From NCBI GenBank assembly GCA_963921255.3, contig CAWUEW020000001.1:434001-498000 (forward strand): a DNA stretch of 64,000 nt. Reading direction: 5' to 3'. The notes beneath the pieces are model-generated. The model did no database searches. It saw only the letters and a list, made by a program, of their open reading frames with translations, and was not told where the DNA came from. The translations under genes and the position numbers were made by a program. Below, one piece after another: positions 23,765-32,673 of this stretch (position 1 is the first letter of the stretch; each line of letters starts with the position of its first letter). This stretch comes from JANSYL01 sp963921255. GTDB lineage: Bacteria > Pseudomonadota > Alphaproteobacteria > Rhodobacterales > Rhodobacteraceae.

Positions 23765-24850
23765 CTAGATCCAACCCGCAAGGTTGCGCTTGACCAAGTT
23801 GGCAAGGGCAACCATGTGCGCATCGTCATCGTTGAGGCACGGGATGTAGGTGAAGTGCTCGCCGCCGGCCTCTTCAAAGCTTTCCGCGATTTCTTCGTTG
23901 ATCTCTTCCAGCGTCTCAATGCAATCCGCTGAGAAGGCGGGTGCGATCACGGCGATGTTCTTTTTGCCCTGCTCGGCCAGGCGCGCGACCTCTTCGACCG
24001 TGTAGGGCTTGAGCCATTCCTCCGGGCCGAACCGGCTTTGGAAGGTGGTCACGATATCCGTGTCCGACCAGCCAAGCCGTTCTTTCAGGAGGCGCGTCGT
24101 TTTCTGGCACTGACAGTGATACGGGTCGCCCTCCATCAGATACCGTTTGGGCACACCGTGGTAGGAACACACGAGGATGTCGGGTTTCTTGTCCAACCCG
24201 GCATAGGCCCGTTCGACCGATTGGGCCAAGGCGTCGATGTAGGCCGGGTCTTCGTAATAGGGCTCGACCGTCCGGACGATCGGCTGCCACTTGATGTTCT
24301 CAAGGCTGCGGAAGAATTCATCGCAGGCGGTGGCGGATGTCGCGCCCGCGTATTGCGGGTAAAGCGGGAAGAACAGGATCTTCGTGCACCCTTGCGCCAC
24401 CAAGGCATCGACTTTGGATTTCGTCGACGGGTTGCCGTAGCGCATGCAATAATCGACCACGACCTGATCACCGAATTGCTGTTCCAGAAGCGCCTTCATC
24501 TTGGCCGTCTGGTCCTTGGTGATCGTCATGAGGGGGCTTTCATTCAGCTCCTCGTTCCAGATCGACTTGTAGGCTTCACCTGACAAAAACGGGCGTTTCG
24601 TCAGGATCACAAGCTGCAGCAGCGGCTGCCAGATCCACGGGCTGTAGTCGATGACGCGCTTGTCGCTCAGGAACTCGTTCAGGTACCGGCGCATGGGCCA
24701 GTAGCTGTAGTGGTCCGGCGTCCCAAGGTTGGCCAGCAGCACACCGATCTTACCGAACTTCACTTTCGGGTGGTCGGCGGGGGCATGTTTGAGGGCCTCT
24801 TCCGAGGCGGCGTCTTGGACTGTCTCGGGCGTCTGCTGCATCATGTTCAT
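23765..24850 (-). CDS. hemH: ferrochelatase
   Basis: Inserts ferrous iron into protoporphyrin IX, the last step of haem synthesis. 361 aa from the ATG at 24850; a TTG three codons upstream is an alternative. Family blocks: GVLLANLGTPD near residue 36, MRYGNPS, FPLYPQYAGATSATACDEF, the catalytic His in CSYHGVPKRY, and CQCQKTT followed by RLGWSD, TFQSRFGPEEWLKP and PAFSADCIETLEEI with the conserved Glu. It is 12 bp downstream of the methyltransferase gene on the same strand. Confidence 0.96.
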   Translation of the reverse strand: MNMMQQTPETVQDAASEEALKHAPADHPKVKFGKIGVLLANLGTPDHYSYWPMRRYLNEFLSDKRVIDYSPWIWQPLLQLVILTKRPFLSGEAYKSIWNEELNESPLMTITKDQTAKMKALLEQQFGDQVVVDYCMRYGNPSTKSKVDALVAQGCTKILFFPLYPQYAGATSATACDEFFRSLENIKWQPIVRTVEPYYEDPAYIDALAQSVERAYAGLDKKPDILVCSYHGVPKRYLMEGDPYHCQCQKTTRLLKERLGWSDTDIVTTFQSRFGPEEWLKPYTVEEVARLAEQGKKNIAVIAPAFSADCIETLEEINEEIAESFEEAGGEHFTYIPCLNDDDAHMVALANLVKRNLAGWI

Positions 24851-24862
24851 CTGTGGCAAGCC

Positions 24863-25726
24863 TCAATCATCGGGCCGGTCTAGAACCGGGAGGGCGGTCT
24901 CGTCGAACTCTGTTGTATTTAGGGCGTCGGCCAAGCGATGTTGCGCGCTGCCGGGCCGAAGCGGTTTTTGCTGGCTGTCATGGGGGACCCATCCCGCCAG
25001 AAACACCAATTCAAAAGTAGCGCGAATGCGCGCGGCGTCATCCTCTGCCGGAAAGGAAGTTCCATAGAGGGCTGCCGCATGCGCAAAAAGCTGCCGCGGC
25101 ACGAAGCGACGGTGCCGGTTGTGCAGCGTATTGCTTTCGCCCATCGCGCGCAGATCATGCATGAGCGTCAGCGCATTGGCATATGTGACGGTCTTGGGAA
25201 GACGGTCGGCGACCGGCAGGGCCAGGCCTGCCCGTTGCATGAGGCCGCCCAGATCCCGGACCTCGGCCATCGGCGCCACGCGGGGGCTTAATCCGCCAAG
25301 AACGGCGGTTTCCGCTTCGGCCAGAACCTGCCGCAGTTCCTGCAGCGTTTCCCCGCCAAAACACACCGCCAGGAAGAGCCCGTCGGGCCGCAAAGCCCGC
25401 CGGCACTGGACGATCTGCCCGACCGGGTCATCCGCCCAGTGCAATCCCATTGCGTGGATCACCAGATCGTGGGCCCCGGCCTCCAGCGCGAGGGTCTCGG
25501 ATTGCGGCACCACTACGGCGGATGGCAGGACGTCGCCCCAATAAGCAGGAAACGGCGTCACGACCGCGGGCTCGCTAAACGTTTTGTTAACGTCCATGAG
25601 CCTTTCCTGAAGCTCAAGCTTGGCTTCGTCGTGCAGAAACCCGGCCTGATCCAGCCGCGCGCGGGCAACGGCGCGGGCGCGCGCTGTGGCATCCGTCAGG
25701 CGAGGCTGTGGAGGGGTCTGGGGCAC
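24863..25726 (-). CDS. SAM-dependent methyltransferase, NDUFAF5/BioC-like
   Basis: 287 aa from a GTG start (VPQTPPQPRLTDATARARAVAR). ALEAGAHDLVIHAMGLHWADDPVGQIVQCRRALRPDG spans the methyltransferase core after a weak motif I, and FLAGWVPHDSQQKPLRPGSA ends the domain as in the alphaproteobacterial relatives of mitochondrial NDUFAF5, which hydroxylates a complex I subunit. Function in bacteria is not established. Divergent from comF with 45 bp between starts. A much longer leftward frame through comF and grxC is an antisense shadow. Confidence 0.85.
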   Translation of the reverse strand: MPQTPPQPRLTDATARARAVARARLDQAGFLHDEAKLELQERLMDVNKTFSEPAVVTPFPAYWGDVLPSAVVVPQSETLALEAGAHDLVIHAMGLHWADDPVGQIVQCRRALRPDGLFLAVCFGGETLQELRQVLAEAETAVLGGLSPRVAPMAEVRDLGGLMQRAGLALPVADRLPKTVTYANALTLMHDLRAMGESNTLHNRHRRFVPRQLFAHAAALYGTSFPAEDDAARIRATFELVFLAGWVPHDSQQKPLRPGSAQHRLADALNTTEFDETALPVLDRPDD

Positions 25727-25771
25727 GTTTTTGGATCCTGTCGCTGTCGCGCTGCAACTTAGGGGCCCTAC

Positions 25772-26497
25772 ATGAGATTGCAAACGGCGCTCCATGCGGT
25801 GTTTCCGCCCGAATGCCTTGGCTGCGGCGCCCCGGTCGATCGCGCGTTTGCAATCTGTGGCGCCTGTTGGTCGGACACGCCGTTTGTGCATGGAGCGGCC
25901 TGCGATTTGTGCGGTGTCGCCCTGCCCGGGGACCACGCCCGAGGCGAGGTCTTGCACTGCGACGACTGTTTGCGCATCGCGCGACCCTGGGCCGCCGGGC
26001 GCGCCGTCTTCGCCTACGCAGGGGTCGGTCGCGCGCTTGTCCTCGGATTGAAACATGGTGATCGTGCCGATATCGCGCGGGCGGCCGGACGGTGGATGGC
26101 CCAAGCGGGCCGCGATCTGTTCGAAGACGATCCCGTGCTGGTCCCGGTTCCCCTGCACTGGCGCCGCTTGTTCGCCCGGCGCTTCAACCAAGCCGCCGTG
26201 TTGGCCCAGGCCTTGTCGCGCGAGACGGGCCTTGCGTGTTGTCCGCAGGCGCTGATCCGCACACGGGCCACCCCGACGCAGGACGGGCGCAGCCGTGAGG
26301 GGCGGTTCGAAAACGTGCACTCCGCGGTTCAGCCACATCCCCGGCATGGCGCTGCCGTGCGGGGACGATCCGTGGTCCTGATCGACGATGTCATGACGTC
26401 TGGCGCGACCTTCGCGGCGGCGACCGAGGCCTGTCGCAAGGCACAATCCGGTCCCGTTCACGTGATGGCTCTGGCAAGGGTCAGCAAAGACACCTAA
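25772..26497 (+). CDS. comF: ComF family phosphoribosyltransferase-like protein
   Basis: 241 aa. A double zinc finger at the N-terminus (CLGCG, CGAC, CDLCG, CDDC, residues 15-68) precedes a phosphoribosyltransferase domain with the PRPP loop VVLIDDVMTSGAT near residue 205. ComF is needed for DNA uptake in naturally competent bacteria; in others its role is unclear. It lies 36 bp before grxC and the two are probably cotranscribed. Confidence 0.9.
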   Translation: MRLQTALHAVFPPECLGCGAPVDRAFAICGACWSDTPFVHGAACDLCGVALPGDHARGEVLHCDDCLRIARPWAAGRAVFAYAGVGRALVLGLKHGDRADIARAAGRWMAQAGRDLFEDDPVLVPVPLHWRRLFARRFNQAAVLAQALSRETGLACCPQALIRTRATPTQDGRSREGRFENVHSAVQPHPRHGAAVRGRSVVLIDDVMTSGATFAAATEACRKAQSGPVHVMALARVSKDT

Positions 26498-26533
26498 ATG
26501 TGCGGCAACCCGATCCGCACGAAAGGCGCGACG

Positions 26534-26791
26534 ATGCAAAGCGTAGAAATCTATACCTCCCCCCTGTGCGGCTATTGCCATGCTGCCAAGCGCCTGCTGG
26601 CGGCCAAGGGCGTCAGCTATGCCGAATATGATGTCGCCCGCGACCCGGCCAAGCGGCAGGAGATGATGGGCCGCGCCTCTGGTCGGCACACCGTTCCCCA
26701 GATCTTCATCGGGCAAACCCATGTGGGCGGGTATGACGACATGGCTGCGCTGGAGCGTGACGGAAAACTCGACGCTCTGCTCGCGGGCTGA
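26534..26791 (+). CDS. grxC: glutaredoxin 3
   Basis: 85 aa from the ATG giving MQSVEIYTSPLCGYCHAAKRLL. The active site is CGYC (residues 12-15) rather than the more common CPYC. TVPQIFIG (cis-Pro loop) and GGYDDMAALE (glutathione-binding) are present. Reduces disulfides with glutathione. Confidence 0.94.
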   Translation: MQSVEIYTSPLCGYCHAAKRLLAAKGVSYAEYDVARDPAKRQEMMGRASGRHTVPQIFIGQTHVGGYDDMAALERDGKLDALLAG

Positions 26792-26854
26792 TCACGGAGC
26801 GCCGCGACCACCTGCCCCTTGCTTGAGGGGGGTGTTCGCGACTCTAATTGGCGC

Positions 26855-27304
26855 ATGACCGCATCTGGCGAACCGCTTTCCATCGCATTGTTCAGCGAAA
26901 TCTTCATGGCCGACCAATTGGCGCGGAACCGGTTGTCGCGGGCTTTGCCGAAGGGCATGGAGCTGAGCCATTTTGGCGTGCTCAACCATCTGGCCAGCTC
27001 CGCCGAGGAAAAAACACCGGCCCAGTTGGCCCGTGTCTTTCACGTCACCCGAGGTGCAATGTCGAACACCCTCAATCGGCTGGAATGGGCGGGCCATATC
27101 CACATCCGGCCCGACTGGGACGATGCGCGGCGCAAGCTGATCAAGATCAGTCCAAGCGGCCTGCGCGCCCGCGAGGAAGCACTGGCGGCCATCGCGCCGA
27201 TCCTGACCGCAACCGTCGACCAGATCGGCGCAGACCGTGTGCGAAGCGCCCTGCCGGTCTTGCGGGATATGCGGGTCCGGTTCGAGAAAGACGGTGCCGA
27301 CTAA
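26855..27304 (+). CDS. MarR-family transcriptional regulator
   Basis: 149 aa from the ATG (MTASGEPLSIALF). A winged helix-turn-helix covers about 45-115: LSHFGVLNHLA, TPAQLARVFHVTRGAMSNTLNRLEWAGHI and the wing RPDWDDARRKLIKIS. Dimeric repressor fold; ligand unknown. Its stop overlaps that of ubiG on the other strand by 4 bp. Confidence 0.9.
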   Translation: MTASGEPLSIALFSEIFMADQLARNRLSRALPKGMELSHFGVLNHLASSAEEKTPAQLARVFHVTRGAMSNTLNRLEWAGHIHIRPDWDDARRKLIKISPSGLRAREEALAAIAPILTATVDQIGADRVRSALPVLRDMRVRFEKDGAD

Positions 27305-28053
27305 GTCGGCTTGACCGCCGCGGCGACGTAGTTCACGGACAAATCCCGGTCCGAGATCGACCAGACCCACGAGATCGGGTTGAAGACAAAGCCCTTGCGA
27401 TCGACTGGGGTCAGATCCGCCCCCGCCATCAAGGTGTCCAGCTCGTCCGGGCGGATGAACTTGCGCCAATCATGCGTGCCCACCGGAAGCCACCGCATGA
27501 TGTGTTCGGCCCCAATGATCGCGGCGGCAAAGCTTTGCGGCGTACGATTGAGGGTTGAACACAGCAACAGTCCGCCGGGCTTCAGGAGGCCTTGGCACGC
27601 GGTCAGGAACCCCTGCGGATCTGCGACATGTTCGATGATTTCCATGGCGAGGACGACATCGAACTGCTCCCCCGCCTCGGCCAGAGCTTCGGCCGTGATG
27701 TGCCGATAGTCGATGGTCAGTCCCGATTGTTCGGCGTGAAGGCGGGCGACCGGGATGTTCCCTTCTGCGGCATCCGCCCCGACCACGTCGGCCCCAAGGC
27801 GCGCCATGGGTTCGGACAGCAACCCACCGCCGCAGCCAATGTCCAGCAGGCGCAGGCCGGCGAACGGTGTGTCGTCTTGCAGGCGGCGCCCGAACTCGGC
27901 CGCGATTTGTGCCGTGATGTAGTCCAATCGGCAGGGGTTCAGCATATGGAGTGGCTTGAACTTTCCGTGCGGATCCCACCAATCGGCCGCCATGGCTTCG
28001 AACTTGGCCACTTCGTTTGGATCGACGGTGTTTGTCGCGCTGTTCATGGACAT
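27301..28053 (-). CDS. ubiG: ubiquinone biosynthesis O-methyltransferase UbiG
   Basis: Performs both O-methylations of ubiquinone synthesis. 250 aa; SAM motif I LLDIGCGGGLLSEPMARLGA near residue 70, MEIIEHVADPQ (motif post-I/II), and LLCSTLNRTPQSF, all typical of UbiG. FEAMAADWWDPHGKFKPLHMLNPCRLDYI is the family N-terminal block. Start MSMNSATN, with an alternative at the third residue. Confidence 0.96.
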   Translation of the reverse strand: MSMNSATNTVDPNEVAKFEAMAADWWDPHGKFKPLHMLNPCRLDYITAQIAAEFGRRLQDDTPFAGLRLLDIGCGGGLLSEPMARLGADVVGADAAEGNIPVARLHAEQSGLTIDYRHITAEALAEAGEQFDVVLAMEIIEHVADPQGFLTACQGLLKPGGLLLCSTLNRTPQSFAAAIIGAEHIMRWLPVGTHDWRKFIRPDELDTLMAGADLTPVDRKGFVFNPISWVWSISDRDLSVNYVAAAVKPT

Positions 28054-28115
28054 CCCCTTGGGTTCCTGCCACTCTGCCTTATCGGACCCCGTGCTCGGGT
28101 CTATATAGGAAGCTT

Positions 28116-29105
28116 ATGGACAAGTTCTCCGGCCAAAAGCGCGCAGCGGCGCATTTGTTCCCGCCGATCGACCCGTTCGACCAGCGTATGCTGGACGTGG
28201 GGGACGGCCATCACGTCTATGTCGAACAATGCGGCAATCCGGAGGGCGCGCCGGTTGTTGTCCTTCATGGTGGCCCCGGGGGAGGGTGCAGCCCGGCCAT
28301 GCGGCGGTACTTCGATGCCCGCGATTGGCGCGTGATCCTGTTTGACCAACGTGGCTGCGGCCGGTCCCGGCCCCACGCCAGTGTGCGGGCCAACACAACC
28401 TGGCATCTGGTGGCCGATATCGAGCGCATTCGGAACACCCTGGGGATCGATCGATGGGCGGTCTTCGGTGGGTCCTGGGGGGCGACCCTCGCCTTGATTT
28501 ATGCCGAGGCGCATCCCGAGCGGGTGGCCTATCTGGCGCTGCGCGGGATTTTCCTGTCGATGCAGCGCGAATTGGACTGGTTCTATGGCGGCGGTGCGGG
28601 CCAGTTCTGGCCGGACCAATGGGCGCGGTTCAGTTCCCTGATCCCGGACGACGAGCGGGGGGATATGGTGGCCGCCTATAATCGCCGCCTGTTTTCCGGC
28701 GACCTGATGGTCGAAACCCGCTATGCCCGCGGCTGGGCGGCTTGGGAAAATGCCCTTGCCTCGATGGACAGCGACGGCGGCGGCGGCGACAGCCCCGCCG
28801 AATACGCACGCGCTTTCGCCCGGTTGGAAAACCACTATTTCACCAACAAAGGGTTTCTGGAGGAAGATGGTCAGATCTTGCGGGATCTGTATCGGATCGC
28901 CCAGATCCCGGGCACGGTGGTGCAGGGGCGCTATGACATGATCTGCCCCCCTCTGTCGGCCAATCGCCTTGTGGCGGGCTGGCCGTCGGGGCGGCTGCAT
29001 ATGATCAAGGCGGCCGGCCATGCCCTGTCAGAACCCGGGATCAGCCAGGAACTGGTGCGGGTCATGAAGGCCGTTGGCCAGCGGCGCGAGAAGTTCGGAT
29101 TGTAG
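28116..29105 (+). CDS. pip: prolyl aminopeptidase (proline iminopeptidase)
   Basis: 329 aa alpha/beta hydrolase (S33). The nucleophile elbow is GGSWGATLAL with the catalytic Ser near residue 112. HGGPGGGCSP is the oxyanion region, and DQRGCGRSRPHAS is typical of the family. Acid and His are in QGRYDMICPP and AAGHALSEPG. Start MDKFSGQKRAAAHLFPPI is preferred over a longer upstream frame overlapping ubiG's promoter. It cleaves N-terminal proline from peptides. Confidence 0.94.
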   Translation: MDKFSGQKRAAAHLFPPIDPFDQRMLDVGDGHHVYVEQCGNPEGAPVVVLHGGPGGGCSPAMRRYFDARDWRVILFDQRGCGRSRPHASVRANTTWHLVADIERIRNTLGIDRWAVFGGSWGATLALIYAEAHPERVAYLALRGIFLSMQRELDWFYGGGAGQFWPDQWARFSSLIPDDERGDMVAAYNRRLFSGDLMVETRYARGWAAWENALASMDSDGGGGDSPAEYARAFARLENHYFTNKGFLEEDGQILRDLYRIAQIPGTVVQGRYDMICPPLSANRLVAGWPSGRLHMIKAAGHALSEPGISQELVRVMKAVGQRREKFGL

Positions 29106-29110
29106 CGCGG

Positions 29111-29218
29111 CAAGGTCTTTGCAAAGACCTTGGGCGCGGGTTTTCAAACCCGCGGTTTAAGCGCCTTCCAAGGCGCTTGAAACGCCCTGTGCAGGGCGTT
29201 TTGGCGCCAGGCACCTGG
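29111..29218. repeat. tandem array of five perfect hairpins
   Basis: Five consecutive inverted repeats with almost no spacing: CAAGGTCTTTG/CAAAGACCTTG (29111-29132, no loop), CGCGGGTTT-TC-AAACCCGCG (29135-29154), AAGCGCCTT-CC-AAGGCGCTT (29159-29178), AAACGCCCTG-TG-CAGGGCGTTT (29180-29201) and CCAGG-CA-CCTGG (29207-29218). Four have exactly 2-nt loops. The stems differ in sequence, so this is a structural rather than a sequence repeat. It lies between the converging pip and dnaE2 and supplies the last ~20 codons and the stop of dnaE2. Confidence 0.85.
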
Positions 29219-32099
29219 GATCGAGTCCGGGGCTCAGACGGTTTCGGATCAGGGCGACGGGATGTGTGCGCAGGGTCAGGCGCATCGCGACATAGTCTTC
29301 CACGACCTCCTCGCCTTCGGTCATTTGCGGCAGCAGCACGGACGGCTCGACAATCCCTTCGCCGTCCAGATCCCCCGAAAACAGGGGCAACTCTTTTTTC
29401 GGGGTCAGGGCGCGTGCCGCCCAGAGCGCATCGCGGCGGCTGACCCCCAGGGCGGCGAAACTGTCGGCTTCGGCCAGGATGGTCAGGGTGCGCGCATCCA
29501 GGCCGGCCCGGCGCCACACATCCTCGACCGCGCGGTAGCCATTGCCCCGCGCGGCGGTGATCCAATCCGCCTCGTCCTCGCGCATGGATTTGATCTGTCG
29601 GAAGCCAAGCCGCAGGGCCAGTTCACCGGTTTCCGTCGGCTCCATCACATTGTCCCAATGGCTGTGATTGATGCAGACCGGTCGGACCTCCACCCCATGT
29701 TCGCGGGCATCGCGTACGATCTGGGCCGGGGCGTAGAACCCCATGGGCTGTGCATTCAGAAGGGCACAGGCGAAGATGCCGGGGTGGTGGCATTTCAGCC
29801 AGGACGAGACATAGACCAGCAGGGCAAAGCTTGCGGCATGGCTTTCAGGAAACCCGTAGGAGCCGAACCCCTCGATCTGGCTGAAGCAGCGCTCGGCGAA
29901 ATCCTGATCATAGCCATTGGCCCGCATTCCGCGCAGAAACCGCGTGCGAAAATCACTGACATTGCCGTGTTTCTTGAAGGTGGCGAGCGAGCGGCGCAGC
30001 CGATCCGCCTCATCCGGGGTGAAGCCCGCGCCGGTGATGGCGATCTGCATGGCCTGTTCCTGGAACAGCGGCACGCCCAGGGTCTTGCTCAGCACGCGCC
30101 CCAGTTCATCGGAGGGAAAGCTGACCTCCTCCTCGCCATTGCGGCGGCGGATAAAGGGGTGGACCATATCGCCCTGGATCGGACCGGGCCGGATGATCGC
30201 CACCTGGATCACGAGGTCATAGAAACAGCGTGGCCGCATGCGGGGCAGAAAGTTCATCTGTGCCCGGCTTTCGACCTGAAACACCCCCAGACTGTCCGAT
30301 TTGCACAGCATGTCATAGACGGCCGGATCCTCGGGTGGGACCGTGGCCAGGCTGTACGTGGCCTGGTGATGCTGCTCCAAAAGGGCAAAAGCCTTGCGGA
30401 TGCAGGACAGCATGCCCAGGGCCAGCACATCGACCTTCAGGATGCCGAGCGCGTCGATGTCATCCTTGTCCCAACAGATGACGGTGCGGTCCTCCATCGT
30501 GGCGTTCTCGATCGGCACCAGTTCATCCAGCCGCCCTTCGGTGATGACAAACCCGCCGACATGCTGGCTGAGATGCCGGGGAAACCCGATGATCTCTTCG
30601 ATCAAGCGGACGGTTTGGGCCAGGCGCGGGCTTGTGGGGTCCAGGCCGATTTCTCGCATCCGCTCCACCTCGGGGCCGGATTTCGACCATGAGCCCCAGA
30701 TCTGGCTCGACAGGGCTGACAGCACATCCTCGGACAGGCCCATTGCCTTGCCGACCTCGCGCACTGCGCGTTTGCCACGATAGTGAATGACCGTGGCACA
30801 CAGTCCGGCCCGGTGACGGCCATAGCGTTCATAGATGTGCTGGATCACCTCTTCGCGCCGCTCGTGTTCGAAATCGACATCGATATCGGGGGGTTCGTTG
30901 CGGGCCTCGCTGACAAAGCGCTCAAAGACCATGGTTCCGATCTCCGGGCTGACCGAGGTCACGCCAAGCGCATAGCAGGTGATGGAATTGGCGGCTGAGC
31001 CGCGCCCCTGGCAAAGGATGCCGCGCGAACGGGCGAAGGTCACGATGTCATGGACCGTCAGGAAATACGGCTCATAGCCCAGTTTCGCGATCAGGGTCAG
31101 TTCATGATCCAATTGCCGTTGGGCATAGTCCGGGATGCCCTCGGGATAGCGGTTCTGCAACCCGGCCTTGGACAGGCGCGTCAGGCGGTCCGAGGCGCTT
31201 TCGCCATCGGCAATCTCGGACGGGTATTCATAGCGCAGGGACTGGATGTCGAAGCAAAGCCGCGCGGCGATCTCTTCACTGCGGTCAACAGCAGCCTCGT
31301 GGCCTGCAAAGATGCGCCGTATCTCGGTCGGACTGCGCAGGCGTTGTTCGGCATTGGCCTGGGCGGCGGTGCCCAGATCCTCGATCTTCGTCCCCTCCCG
31401 GATGCAGGTCAGAATGTCGGTCAGGCGGCGGCGGGCCCCGTGATGCATGAGGGGCCGGGCCGAGGCGACCAGGGGCAGGTCCAATTCGAGGCCGACCCGT
31501 TCCGCATGGGCAAAGCGGCGCGTGTCCTGGCCGTCGTAGCTTGGCGCCATCAGAAGATTCAACTGCGCCCGCAGCGCCCGGGCCAGACGGCGGGCATCCC
31601 GCCGCCATGTCTGTGTCGGGTGATCCGGGACGTGCAGCAAAAGCTCCAACCCGTCGGGGAACGCCAGGATGTCCTCGGGCGTCAGAAGGCAATCCCCCTT
31701 TTCGGCGCGCAGCCGCCCGGCCGAGAGGATGCGGCAGAGGCTGCTCCACCCGCTGCGGTTCCGCGGCAGCGCCGTGAGGCTCATCCCGCCTTGCAGAACC
31801 AAGCAGGCGGCGGGCAAAAGCCGCGGCACGTGGTCGATGGGCGCCCTGGGGGCGGGCGGGATATGGGCCGGGCGCGGGGGACCAAACGGATCCGCGGCCG
31901 CGGCCTTGGCATCCGCGATCTCATCCCGGATTTTCCGAAGCTCCGACCACGCCCGCACCACCCCGGCGACCGAGTTCACATCCGCAATGGCCAGCGCAGA
32001 GATGCCCAAAAGGGCCGCCCGCCGGGCGTATTCCTCGGGATGCGAGCCGCCGGTCAGGAAGGTGAAATTGGAGGTTATGCTCAGTTCTGCGAATCCCAT
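29157..32099 (-). CDS. dnaE2: error-prone DNA polymerase DnaE2 (ImuC), C-terminally short
   Basis: SOS-induced C-family polymerase for mutagenic translesion synthesis with ImuB. The 980-aa product has the PHP domain (from FAELSITSNFTFLTGGSHPEEY), the polymerase palm acidic residues in EPPDIDVDFEH and DALGILKVDVLALGM, and finger motifs QVAIIRPGP and FPESHAASFA. The protein ends soon after VEDYVAMRLTLRTHPVALIR; the usual ~80-100 further residues with the OB-fold (LVRQRPGSAKG type) are missing. Start MGFAELS is chosen because an upstream ATG lies across the LexA box. imuB is 24 kb away. Confidence 0.93.
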   Translation of the reverse strand: MGFAELSITSNFTFLTGGSHPEEYARRAALLGISALAIADVNSVAGVVRAWSELRKIRDEIADAKAAAADPFGPPRPAHIPPAPRAPIDHVPRLLPAACLVLQGGMSLTALPRNRSGWSSLCRILSAGRLRAEKGDCLLTPEDILAFPDGLELLLHVPDHPTQTWRRDARRLARALRAQLNLLMAPSYDGQDTRRFAHAERVGLELDLPLVASARPLMHHGARRRLTDILTCIREGTKIEDLGTAAQANAEQRLRSPTEIRRIFAGHEAAVDRSEEIAARLCFDIQSLRYEYPSEIADGESASDRLTRLSKAGLQNRYPEGIPDYAQRQLDHELTLIAKLGYEPYFLTVHDIVTFARSRGILCQGRGSAANSITCYALGVTSVSPEIGTMVFERFVSEARNEPPDIDVDFEHERREEVIQHIYERYGRHRAGLCATVIHYRGKRAVREVGKAMGLSEDVLSALSSQIWGSWSKSGPEVERMREIGLDPTSPRLAQTVRLIEEIIGFPRHLSQHVGGFVITEGRLDELVPIENATMEDRTVICWDKDDIDALGILKVDVLALGMLSCIRKAFALLEQHHQATYSLATVPPEDPAVYDMLCKSDSLGVFQVESRAQMNFLPRMRPRCFYDLVIQVAIIRPGPIQGDMVHPFIRRRNGEEEVSFPSDELGRVLSKTLGVPLFQEQAMQIAITGAGFTPDEADRLRRSLATFKKHGNVSDFRTRFLRGMRANGYDQDFAERCFSQIEGFGSYGFPESHAASFALLVYVSSWLKCHHPGIFACALLNAQPMGFYAPAQIVRDAREHGVEVRPVCINHSHWDNVMEPTETGELALRLGFRQIKSMREDEADWITAARGNGYRAVEDVWRRAGLDARTLTILAEADSFAALGVSRRDALWAARALTPKKELPLFSGDLDGEGIVEPSVLLPQMTEGEEVVEDYVAMRLTLRTHPVALIRNRLSPGLDPRCLAPKRPAQGVSSALEGA

Positions 32100-32110
32100 G
32101 GGTGCAGTAT

Positions 32111-32125
32111 ATTCACGTTTTGTTC
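32111..32125 (-). promoter_or_regulatory. LexA (SOS) operator of dnaE2
   Basis: Read on the gene strand: GAACAAAACGTGAAT, one base from the alphaproteobacterial GAAC-N7-GAAC box, 12-26 bp before the dnaE2 start. Thirteen of 15 bases match the box upstream of imuB (57387-57401). LexA binding is inferred. Confidence 0.75.
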
Positions 32126-32405
32126 TCATTGGGAGTCGCCTGTGTTCGCTGAAATCCGACCAGGCCAAGCCCCTCCTGTGTCCCGCCGCACACAGGGGGG
32201 GCCTGCCAGATCGGCCACGATTGATCCGCGCCGGTCCTGCGCCTATGTCGATGGCACGCGCCGCCCAATGCCGGCGTGATGGAGTGTTTATGTCAGAGAC
32301 TGTGGTCCGCCGCTAAGGCCCCACACACCGGGCCAACCGTGAAAGGACATCCGCGCGAGACGCCGGATGGGCCTTCGTTTTGGCTGTCCAGGCAAAGACA
32401 CTCCC
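32126..32405. other. intergenic region between dnaE2 and yjhX
   Basis: Divergent promoter region of about 280 bp. I see no gene or clear repeat. An 8-codon frame (MSETVVRR) at 32290 is too short to support. The yjhX promoter should lie here, but no convincing -35/-10 pair stands out. Confidence 0.5.
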
Positions 32406-32663
32406 ATGAATATCTCAAAACACGAACAACGTGTTCTGCACGTGCTCGCCCAAGGAGGCGAGATCCATTTTGACCGCTTGTCCAATGGCAAGGTGAACGC
32501 GGTGTCCTGCTACACCCGCGATGGCACGGTCCTGAGCGACTGCACCCTGCCTTTGTTCGAACGGCTCAGGAAACGCCGATTCATCAAATCCGTCAGCGGG
32601 CGCCCCTATCGCATCACGCGGTTGGGCATCACCTCCGTTCGGGCACAGCTCGACAACCGATAA
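32406..32663 (+). CDS. yjhX: YjhX/TopAI-family topoisomerase I inhibitor (toxin)
   Basis: 85 aa, the same length as E. coli YjhX, with close agreement along the whole chain: MNISKHEQRVLHVLAQGGEI at the start, VSCYTRDG, SDCTLPLFERL, FIKSVSGRPYRITRLG and the terminal VRAQLDNR. E. coli YjhX (TopAI) binds and inhibits topoisomerase I and is countered by YjhQ, a GNAT protein. The next gene, 10 bp downstream, is a GNAT, so the pair resembles that toxin-antitoxin module. Start is the ATG at 32406; an in-frame GTG/ATG further up lacks matching sequence. Confidence 0.88.
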   Translation: MNISKHEQRVLHVLAQGGEIHFDRLSNGKVNAVSCYTRDGTVLSDCTLPLFERLRKRRFIKSVSGRPYRITRLGITSVRAQLDNR

Positions 32664-32673
32664 AGGACTGAAC

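Noticed and set aside
32100..32168. Longer N-terminus for DnaE2 (starting MAWSDF or MRTKREY)
   Set aside because: Those codons lie across or upstream of the LexA box, and the family begins at FAELSITSNFTFL.
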